In this document: piece after piece, positions 19,860-28,684 of the stretch
How positions within the stretch are numbered: position 1 is the stretch's first letter
Layout of the letters: every line of letters begins with the position of its first letter
Assembly: GCF_020623625.1 (NCBI RefSeq)
Contig: NC_060200.1
Span: 1,062,001 to 1,126,000 of the forward strand
Length of the DNA: 64,000 nucleotides
Source of the DNA: Saccharomycodes ludwigii
Taxonomy: Eukaryota; Ascomycota; Saccharomycetes; Saccharomycodales; Saccharomycodaceae
Direction of reading: 5' to 3'
Notes under the pieces: generated by a model
The model's database searches: none
Seen by the model: the letters and a program-made list of their open reading frames with translations, nothing else
Told to the model about the DNA's origin: nothing
Translations under genes and position numbers: made by a program

Positions 19860-22279
19860 TTATAACGTATGCTGCGGATTTAAATTGAAATGATCTATAC
19901 CAAATACTTGCTTGATTAAACTATCAATTTCATCCGACAAACTAAAGTCATATGTGTAATTAAAGATGTTACCATGTATTACGTTACTTGAATTTATATT
20001 TGTGGTTTCCACATTACTGTTTGAAGCATCAATTGTATCACCGGTAGCAGAAACAATGCTATGATCCACGGATGACGTCGAAGACTTTTTCAAAAGCTTA
20101 TTGTCTTCATCTAATATGTGAGAAAAATTGCACCCCTTTTGCTGTTTCCCCCCTTGGTTGCCACTTTGTTCATTAAAATCCGAATATATATTGTTTTGAT
20201 AGCTGTTGCGATGGTGTGATGCAATATGGTTAATGTCATTTATAACGCCATTGTTTTCAACAGTGGAACTAGAATTTTCAGCAGCAGCAGCAGCAATGCC
20301 AGAACGTTTAGTTGAAGTGGAATTAAAAGAAGCACTGGTTTTAAAAAGTGACTTTATACTCTTAATATTTGTATTTTGCCTGGATTTAACTGTATCTGAT
20401 TTCGTGATCTTCTTACCATTAATATTTCTTCTCCTTGTCACCCCTTTTTTATTAAGGCTACCATTACTATTTTTCGACCCGCCATCTAAGTCAAATAATG
20501 CTTCTGTATCAGCAACACAATAAGTTTGCTTCATTAGTTTTAACATATCTGTGAAAAACTTTAGGTCTTTTTCTAGAACATCACCACCAGAGGTATTTGA
20601 ATTACTGATATTGGAATTACCCTCTTCATATGCATCATGTTTGTCTTTATTTTCCGCTTCCATAATCTTTCTAATACATTGTATACTTAACAAACAACTG
20701 AACAATTGATATAAACTGCATTTATCAAATCCACCATTAAAAAACTTATTTTTAAAATTAGAATACAATGTTTTCAAGTCTTGCAATACCTCTTTAACAA
20801 CCATGATACTTTCATCTGAATTTTGTATAAAGGGTTTGTTAAAAGTTAATAGCACAATATAATAATGATACCAAAAATATGAGATGGTAGGATCAATGGA
20901 AAGATCTCCATTTTTCAATAGTTTCTTAGACCACGTTAAGAAATCCGGCAACGATTGTCTCCAATTATAAACCTTTAAGTTAAACTTCATCAAATATTCC
21001 AATTTCTGCGACAAATTTTGAGGTTCAATAAATAACTTGGATGTAAAAATTTGTATAATTCTGGACAGGATAATTAAATTTTTTAAAGGAATAGAAACTT
21101 GCAAAATGTGTTTACTTTCAAAGCGAAAGTCCTGTGTACCATCTATTTCTGGCAATTCGTTGCTATCAGGAATTGTAGAATTAGAAACGCTTAGTGACGG
21201 AGTCCTACCAAGCAGTAAACATATAAAATGATCTGCAATATAACACCCCCAGTATATTCTGCTCCTAATTGCTATTTCACTGCTACTTAAAAGTTCCCCC
21301 TCATTTATACTATTGGAATTGGTGCCGCTATTGGTCACAGTATCGGCTGTTAACCAAACATGCGGATCCAACTGAAAGCTAATATCATACCCAACTCTAA
21401 TGCCCAACCCACTGAAATACCATGCTAAATTATAGTTCCCATTACCAAGTTCATAAAATGCTAGACATAACAACGTCTGCACCGTAGTAATCTGTGGCAT
21501 AACTTTGCGTTGCTCGGGTACGGAACCAGATGTATCGGAATCTGTGACAAAGACTTTTTGCAACACTTTTGCTTTTGCTAATTCATAGTATTTATCACTT
21601 TTATGTCTCAACTCCGGTATTAATCTTGATCCAATAGCAGCAACTGCATACACCAATTCTTCGCTGCAGTACCTGGAGTTTTCATAATTATCTTCGCTGT
21701 CTGTAAAAAATCCATACAAAAAACTTTCTCTATGTAGAAAAATAAAATATCCAGGATATAACCACTTATAAAAATTTTTAACACTTTGCACAATATCTTC
21801 TCTACCTGTTAAACGGTTTACATCCGTGTTCGTTGTATCTCTTATAATGACCGTAGTATTCAAATCCTTAATACGAGATGAAGAAGATACTGAGGAGGAG
21901 ACAGGTGTGCCGTTTGTCGTGGAAATAGCAGCCATGGAACTATCTGTCTGCAATGTGGTACAACTATTTTCAAGATCAGGTGTGCCTGCTTTATATTTTT
22001 TACTAGCATTACCAGTACTATTTGTGCAACTCGATTCTTGAGGTTTTCGTATGTCATCTTGGCTAGTTATTATATCTTTAATATTAATTTTTTTATTTCC
22101 AATATTTTTATTTTTTTTATTAGTAGTTTTATTCTTAGTATTTTTAAATATTCCAGATTTAGGTAATACATCTTCTTCTTTTCTAATAACGTTAACCACA
22201 TTTTTTAGACTCGTATTTTCTTTAATATTATCTGTATTTTTATCTTCATTAACATCATTACTTTTAGCCTCCTCCTCTG

Positions 22280-22317
<38 letters not shown>

Positions 22318-22937
22318 GTGTTGTTGTCATTGTTATTATTACCATTATTATCACTATTACCATCGTTTAAATCTTCTGTAATTATATCACCTATCATCAT
22401 ACTGTTTAGTAATTTTTGATTGTTAGGCGAAATCTCTTCAACAACTTCCTTCAATTTAGTTTCTAAATAGGCAATATGAGCTTCTAAGGATTTAACATAG
22501 CTGTTGGAATACCTTTTTTTTCTTAAATCAACCATATTAACATTGCAAGCTAATTTAAATTTTGTGCAATTTGCACATGGATACCCCAAATCACATTTTT
22601 TCCGTCTTCTACGACAATTAGAACAGGCTAATCTTTTGCCTTCACTCGTGTTGTTGGCAATGCCAGTAGTTGTTATTTCTCCATTAATATTACCCTTAAT
22701 AGTAGTACCCTCATAGTTATTTTGTTGATCAATCACTGATCCCTCTGATTTTGTTCCTAAATCGGGGTTCCTATTAACAGAAGTGTTATCACTAAACGTA
22801 GCATTCATTGTGTTATCAAGTGTTGATCTCTCTACATTCTGTTCCTTTTTTATGGCATTTTTGAAAATAATATTAGGTGCAATATCGTTTGTATTATTAG
22901 TGGTAAAAGTGGCAGAATCATTAGCATCACTGTCCAT
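19860..22937 (-). CDS. TEA1: Zn2Cys6 transcription factor, Tea1-like
   Basis: 1025 aa (S. cerevisiae Tea1 759). The zinc cluster spans 105-131 with spacing CX2CX6CX5CX2CX6C (CSNCRRRRKKC, then CANC). A linker and coiled-coil dimerisation segment follow (YSNSYVKSLEAHIAYLETKLKEV, about 142-165). A polyasparagine tract (about 205-220), Lys/Asn-rich linkers, and the fungal-specific transcription factor middle domain (about 375-700) come next. In S. cerevisiae Tea1 binds the Ty1 enhancer and activates through it. The extra length is low-complexity sequence, notably the Asn run and a Ser/Asn-rich C-terminal third. Position between FUN19/YOR338W and KRE5 matches YOR337W. Confidence 0.88.
22281..22316 (-). 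repeat. ATT/AAT trinucleotide repeat encoding polyasparagine in Tea1
   Basis: About 12 tandem ATT units (+ strand), read as AAT (Asn) codons on the coding strand. Nearly pure codon repetition suggests recent slippage expansion. Confidence 0.9.
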
Positions 22938-23821
22938 TTTTTTTATCTACAATGTCTTTGGTTCTGGGAATTCCTTATATATATGTATTTTATTTTTGTA
23001 AACTATTTAAAGATTGCCTTGTTTTTTTCTACTCATCGAGAAACTCTTAAACAAAAAAAAAAAATAAAAAAAAAAAACAATAGACATAACTTTTTTTATT
23101 TTTTTGAATGTAAAGCAATTAGCTAATAAATATATAAAACTGTTCTTAAGTTAAACACATTTTTTTTTTTTTAATAAAAAAGATAAAAATTATGTACATA
23201 TATGCTAAAATGAATTGTGTTTGAATTATTATTAATATTATTATTTATTATATTTTTTTTTTTTTTTGTTATCAAAAATAAAGAGAACATCAAAAAAAAA
23301 AAAAAAAAAAAAATTGAAAAAATTAAAAAAATTCTTTATTCAATAAATGTTTAACGAGGTAAATAAAAATATCAAATGTTTAAAAACAAATATAAATAAT
23401 ATATACAGATATAAAACAGTACAATTTACAAAAAAAAAAAGGAAAAAGCAAAGCTCGTATTGAATTACAACGCAAGCACCTTCTAAACAAACACAGTACA
23501 TCATAAATAGCGCATGTATACTTCCGATAACTTTTTTTTTTAAAAAAAAAAACAAAGTAAAAAAATTAAATGCACATTTTAAAAGCGGTTAGAGTTTCCC
23601 TAAACGGAAAAAACACACTGCTTATAGCCACCACTGGAAATGTTAGTCTGATAACGACACACATACACAAAAAAAAATAGCTATTAAGAATGTTTAGTTT
23701 GAATTTATTGAATTGAAAAGTCCATTATCATAACTTTAATGCTAACTTGCGGTTAAGCATTATTCTTTTTTTTCCCCTTTTATTTTTTCCGCAACTAGAA
23801 GATACAAAAACAAACACATTA
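22938..23821. other. TEA1 upstream region / KRE5 downstream
   Basis: 884 bp. A- and T-rich runs at 23052-23080, 23160-23172, 23250-23267 and 23294-23312; less biased sequence at 23580-23680. The open frame at 23340-23555 on the minus strand is Phe/Leu-rich and not gene-like. No RNA gene recognised. Confidence 0.5.
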
Positions 23822-26800
23822 TCACAACTCATCATTAGTAGGGAAATCGTTTAACTTATTTTTCTCCTCTGAGGGCATGGTACTAAACTTATTCAATGAT
23901 GTAATCGGGACCTGCAATTGAATATTATTGATCAAATCTTGAGCCACGTTCCTTAAAGAAAATATATCACTAGACAACCTTTGATAATGTACTCTCAATT
24001 TATCACCGGCTTCCGCCTTCCTAAAATTTGTCATGTTCACCATCACAAAATCAGTTTGATAAAAGAGTAAGTCATTCTTATCTAGATACTTTTCCCAATA
24101 GCCAGTTTTCCAGTAACCATACTCAATTTCAGGATATGGTACCAGGTAGATTATGCCACTGGCATTACTGTAGCTTTTATCGTAATTCAACGCCACCTGT
24201 TCTATTAAATTCCAGTTTTTTATTTTAATGATATCAATATAAATACAAGCTTCAATGTCTAATGGTAAAATAACATCTAGAAGCAAAACTCTTGCTAAAT
24301 CCAATTCTCTGTGCAAATATTTCTCGGGCCTCATCCACGATGGCCAATGATAGGAAACGAATTCATATTCAAACAACATAGGCCCCTTTGCTTTCATAAA
24401 CTGGGACAATTTGGACTTGAACGCAACCGATATCCCTTGGTGATCCAAAATCCAAATTTTAATATCGTATATATGTTGATTATTACGATGAAGTAGATAT
24501 TCCATAAATTGGAAAAATTCATCTTCATAACGCTTATCAAAAATGTTCATAACCATATTTATTTTGTTTGTATTATTGGTGCTCAATGAATTTCCTAAAG
24601 AGGGATACGTTTCGTTTGTAACTTCAATATAAATTCTATTATTATTATTTAAAACGTCATTTAGGTTAAAAGAATCCCAACCAGAAAAATCTGCTTTAAT
24701 ATCTAAACCAAAGGCTTTTACCTTGTATTCTGGCGAACAACTCTTAACATAATATTCATCATAATAGGCATCCATAGGTAGTTTAAAAGATCCGTAGCCA
24801 AATGTACGCATATTGATAAATTGACTAATAACAGTATCATTTTTATTGCTAGACCTTCTTATAACATTTAAACACATACCTGATACATCGCTTTCAACAA
24901 TATTTCTGTTTGGCGGAATATTATAAACATTAGCTTCCACCCAAATCTCAGATATAATATTGAGATCCAATTCTTTAATAACATGTAAGTTTGGTAGAAG
25001 ATATTCAAGTTTAGCCTCAAAAATATCATTGTCTATGGAAACACTACTGAATTCTCCTATATTATCGTAATAGATTCTTTCAACAGGATATAGTTGCAAT
25101 TCTTTGGTTGGTAAAAAATAAAGTTGCACATTCACAAAAGATAAGCTCCGAACCATTGAAACAAGTGATAACATTTTTTGAGTACGTTCCTCTGTCGGAT
25201 CTAAAAGCAATGTGATATCAACAGGCTTCACCGTGGGATAGTTGACTTCTTCAAAAGACATTAGTTTATTCTTGAACCCTAATATTTTTGAAAGGGCTAA
25301 TCTTGGTAGACTGGATTCGCTAGTGAAGTATATACCGTTTTGATTCAAATAATCGTCAAAAAAGGACTTGGTTAAAATAGAAGATAATTGTTCAACAAAA
25401 TCAGGTTCGATTAAATTTTCAGAATAGTTAGGAACAATTTGTTCTAGGGCAATTATAACATTCAAAGTTCTTTTGGACTCCCTTTTTAGTAAGTTTTTTA
25501 TAGTTTGCGAGGATGGGATTTCGTCCATATCCAACTTTATATATTTCCCATTTAACAACAAAAATCTTTGTGCAGTTATTTGTGAATCTGGCAAATCAGG
25601 TAAAAATTTTCTCATACTCTTGATGTAATTAGCATTTTCAATATTTTTGTAACTACGCTTAATATTTCGAATTTTAGGCATTGATTTCTGAAACGTTTCA
25701 ATAGATGGCACTCCGTCAAAAAACAGGTCGAGTAATTGCTTCCAATATTTGGATTTCGTGGATCCGTTATGGATTAATCTAATGCGTATCCCGTACAACT
25801 TTAAATTTAAAAAGTTACACAAAAATTTCCATGATTCACAAGAATCAAAATTATCCACCAATGTTAAAGTATTCAAAATGTTGTACTCTAAATTTGGTAC
25901 GATTACAAGTATACGTCCTTGCAAGCCAGTTATTGCTTTCACGTTTTCGGTTGTGTAGGTTGAGTCGCCAAAATAATCGGGCGTATATTTTAAATCACGT
26001 CTTTTAAACGGTTGAGAGTCTGAATGTAGCAATTTTCTTGCAGTTACTACTTCATCCAAGGATTGGTGCAAATATCTTTTTATTTCCTTTCTTAAAAAGG
26101 TGGTATCCTTGACAATAACCTTGTTTACTAAATAATTCCACGAGTTTTGTCTAAAGGGGTATATTTCACCATTAATGATGAAGGAATTGCCATTTATAGC
26201 AACATTTTGCAAAAAAACATCGAGTTCTTCACATAGTGTAGTATTAGCCGAGAATTTCTTTTTATTCACATGGATATTTTGAAAAAAATCTATCAATTCT
26301 TCTAGATCATCACTTTTGTGTCTATAAATTTCAGATACAATGCGACAATCGCCCATGGGAATAAGACCAACCCTTTGTGGATAACCGTTTTTAACTACTT
26401 CAATTACTCTTAGCATTCCCCTTAAAATATCAATGCTATTTTCATCATCGAAATCAATTAAGAAAATTAATTCACTCCAATTTTCAGAATAGGCAGGAAG
26501 TTCCCCATAAGGGGATTCTTCAAAAAAGGAAATAATATCTTTACTTAATACATCATTGTATATTTGGTCTGACTCCAAATCATTGAAATAAACAATCAAA
26601 TCCTCGTTGTTTATATCTGTAACATCAAACTTCAAGGGCTGCGAACTTTGTAGATACGGAAGGGAGATAAGACTATAAGTGGTTAATAAATTCTTAATCT
26701 GAAAAGTTTTCAAAGCCAGCGATTCAGAACAAGTTTTTTTCAATTTTTTGATAAATCCCCATTCTCGTATGATAGATTTGATAAAAGAGTTGATATTAAG

Positions 26801-27811
26801 TTCACTATACCTTAATTGCATACCGTTTATGTAACAGCCAAGCATACCGTAGTCTAACCCTTTTTTTTCATTTTCTTCCATCTCCTTCTGTATTAACTCT
26901 ATGTATGGATCAATATTAGTATTCACCAAATCGTTTGTTTTCAAAGGCAAGTTATAAATTATATCTTTTGCATAATCAAATGCTTTCCAAAAATCTCCGT
27001 TGATTTGGTAATCTTCAAAAATTAAAGAGACGGTCTGTAGATCCAAAAGTTTCATATCGTTGTTATACTTATTAGTGATTGAAATACGTGTTAAATTAGA
27101 ATCTTGAGCCACAAAATCCAAAAGGGTTTTTCTATCTTCTAGGTCATCTAATTTAAGACTTAAATCTAAATTAGCACCAAGTTCAGCATATTCGATTGAC
27201 CCACATGTATATCTCCAAATATATTGTATCTTACCGCCCTGTGACTCAGACCAAAGATTATAATTAAATTCATAAAAGTCTTCATCTTCATCACACCCGT
27301 AGAAATAAATAATTGGTGCATTAGCATCGGTACCAATTGGAATTTCACCCCTCTTTGGTTCTATTTCAGATAATAAGGCACTTTTTAATTCTTTTGTCTT
27401 TAAATAAAAAAGATCGTCAGCTTGAAAATATTTTCTATTGTTTAGAACAAAAAAGTTTTCGTGGTTGTGATAGCCACCTGATTCAGGGAAATCATGAATT
27501 CCTAACTTATAGTTCAACTCAACTAATGGAACAATAGTAGGGTGTGTGTTGTTTAAAAATTGCAAAACAGTGTTATATTTAATTTTAAAGTCAAAAGCGC
27601 TGTCTTCTCTTTCATTTTCAATATCAGTGAGAATACCATAAATTTCTTGAAAAGTTTCAATGGATATAAGTCCGATTGACTTAATAACTTGTAATAATTT
27701 AATATTGGGGGGTAAAGAAGCAATTTTAGATGAGACTGGGATAGACGTATAACCAGCTAGCACTGATACAATATATCCCAGAAGTATTAACAGAAGTAGA
27801 CAATGTTTCAT
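23822..27811 (-). CDS. KRE5: Kre5, UGGT-like ER protein for beta-1,6-glucan
   Basis: 1329 aa from the ATG at 27811 (S. cerevisiae 1365). An in-frame ATG at 27856 adds 15 residues, but it has a poor context (C at -3); the inner ATG has A at -3 and starts directly on a signal peptide (MKHCLLLLILLGYIVSVLAG). The protein follows UDP-glucose:glycoprotein glucosyltransferase layout: thioredoxin-like repeats, beta-rich region, and a C-terminal GT24 domain (about 1085-1310) ending with QDLINN, the UGGT QDLPN equivalent. The usual DxD (DAD) is replaced by Asp-Ile-Ile (Asp1193). The tail is NDEL, an ER-retrieval-like signal. Kre5 is needed for cell-wall beta-1,6-glucan in S. cerevisiae. Divergent from ALA1, as YOR336W/YOR335C. 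Confidence 0.94.
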   Translation of the reverse strand: MKHCLLLLILLGYIVSVLAGYTSIPVSSKIASLPPNIKLLQVIKSIGLISIETFQEIYGILTDIENEREDSAFDFKIKYNTVLQFLNNTHPTIVPLVELNYKLGIHDFPESGGYHNHENFFVLNNRKYFQADDLFYLKTKELKSALLSEIEPKRGEIPIGTDANAPIIYFYGCDEDEDFYEFNYNLWSESQGGKIQYIWRYTCGSIEYAELGANLDLSLKLDDLEDRKTLLDFVAQDSNLTRISITNKYNNDMKLLDLQTVSLIFEDYQINGDFWKAFDYAKDIIYNLPLKTNDLVNTNIDPYIELIQKEMEENEKKGLDYGMLGCYINGMQLRYSELNINSFIKSIIREWGFIKKLKKTCSESLALKTFQIKNLLTTYSLISLPYLQSSQPLKFDVTDINNEDLIVYFNDLESDQIYNDVLSKDIISFFEESPYGELPAYSENWSELIFLIDFDDENSIDILRGMLRVIEVVKNGYPQRVGLIPMGDCRIVSEIYRHKSDDLEELIDFFQNIHVNKKKFSANTTLCEELDVFLQNVAINGNSFIINGEIYPFRQNSWNYLVNKVIVKDTTFLRKEIKRYLHQSLDEVVTARKLLHSDSQPFKRRDLKYTPDYFGDSTYTTENVKAITGLQGRILVIVPNLEYNILNTLTLVDNFDSCESWKFLCNFLNLKLYGIRIRLIHNGSTKSKYWKQLLDLFFDGVPSIETFQKSMPKIRNIKRSYKNIENANYIKSMRKFLPDLPDSQITAQRFLLLNGKYIKLDMDEIPSSQTIKNLLKRESKRTLNVIIALEQIVPNYSENLIEPDFVEQLSSILTKSFFDDYLNQNGIYFTSESSLPRLALSKILGFKNKLMSFEEVNYPTVKPVDITLLLDPTEERTQKMLSLVSMVRSLSFVNVQLYFLPTKELQLYPVERIYYDNIGEFSSVSIDNDIFEAKLEYLLPNLHVIKELDLNIISEIWVEANVYNIPPNRNIVESDVSGMCLNVIRRSSNKNDTVISQFINMRTFGYGSFKLPMDAYYDEYYVKSCSPEYKVKAFGLDIKADFSGWDSFNLNDVLNNNNRIYIEVTNETYPSLGNSLSTNNTNKINMVMNIFDKRYEDEFFQFMEYLLHRNNQHIYDIKIWILDHQGISVAFKSKLSQFMKAKGPMLFEYEFVSYHWPSWMRPEKYLHRELDLARVLLLDVILPLDIEACIYIDIIKIKNWNLIEQVALNYDKSYSNASGIIYLVPYPEIEYGYWKTGYWEKYLDKNDLLFYQTDFVMVNMTNFRKAEAGDKLRVHYQRLSSDIFSLRNVAQDLINNIQLQVPITSLNKFSTMPSEEKNKLNDFPTNDEL

Positions 27812-28621
27812 AGTTTTTACTTTTTTGTTTGTTTGTTTGTATTGCTTAGAATGCATAAGCTAAAAAAAAAAAAACAAAACAAAACAAACAAATTAATATT
27901 TTTTTTATTGGCGGCTACAGGTGATAAATATTTTAAAATTATATGTTTAGGTGGTATATTTAACTATCAGTGATTACAATTTATTCTTTGAATAGACTTA
28001 AAGATAACAAAATCGATATGACTGATAAGGGGAATTATTTATTTCCTTTGGTACTTTTAGTAAACAAGAGATGGTAATTACAATTATCTTGTTTGATTAT
28101 CTTGGTGGCAAAAATTAATAAATATATTATTAATGTATTGTCGTATCAAATGATATATATATATATATATATTTAATCAATTTTTTTTATATTTGAATAT
28201 CTTAAATTCTTATACAAAGAAAACAAAAAATAATAATAATAATAATAATATGTATATATAACCTGCTTCTTTTAATAAACAGAATTATATTTTTTTTTTT
28301 TCTCTCTTTTTTTCTCTCTTTCTCTTTCTTTTTCTTTTTCTTTTTGCCGCAAATTAAAATAATCTTTATCATTATTAAATTTTTTTTCCGTTTTTCATTT
28401 TCATTTCATCTTTGAAACTTTCACATTTGTTACCAATTTTTAAAAAAATTAAATTTTCTTACTTTATTTCTAGTCTGCCTTCACATAATCAACTTTTTTT
28501 TTCCAAGATGCAATCCATTATCTTATTAAAGAGCATACATAAAAAAAGAAAAAACATTGTTTGTTTCCTTCATTTTAACAAGAAAAAAAAAAAAACTTGG
28601 ACAAATATTAAAAGATAAAAG
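27812..28621. other. divergent promoter KRE5/ALA1
   Basis: About 810 bp. Contains an exact GGTGGCAAA (28104-28112), an AT dinucleotide run (28148-28171), an AAT run (28230-28249), a long pyrimidine tract (28290-28345) and an A-rich leader before ALA1. The upstream open frame at 28412-28618 is shadow. No RNA gene seen. Confidence 0.5.
28104..28112. promoter_or_regulatory. Rpn4-type PACE element GGTGGCAAA
   Basis: Exact match to the 9-bp proteasome-associated control element bound by Rpn4 in S. cerevisiae, in the KRE5/ALA1 divergent promoter. A five-G/C 9-mer is rare by chance in this A+T-rich DNA. Whether it serves ALA1, KRE5 or neither is not visible. Confidence 0.35.
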
Positions 28622-28684
28622 TTGTATCGACCACTTATCACGAAAATTAACAGCAGCTTAAAATTTTCAACAACGACAAGAATA
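28622..28684 (+). promoter_or_regulatory. ALA1: candidate non-AUG-initiated mitochondrial presequence of ALA1
   Basis: In-frame extension of ALA1 with possible near-cognate starts TTG (28622, A at -3) and ACG (28640, A at -3; another at 28673). It encodes YRPLITKINSSLKFSTTTRI, which has basic and hydroxylated residues and no acidic ones, as mitochondrial targeting peptides do. The mechanism is established for S. cerevisiae ALA1; here it is inference. Confidence 0.6.

Noticed and set aside
22051-22419. Leucine-rich open frame antisense to TEA1
   Set aside because: It is the reverse reading of the Asn-codon repeat and Lys/Asn-rich coding sequence.
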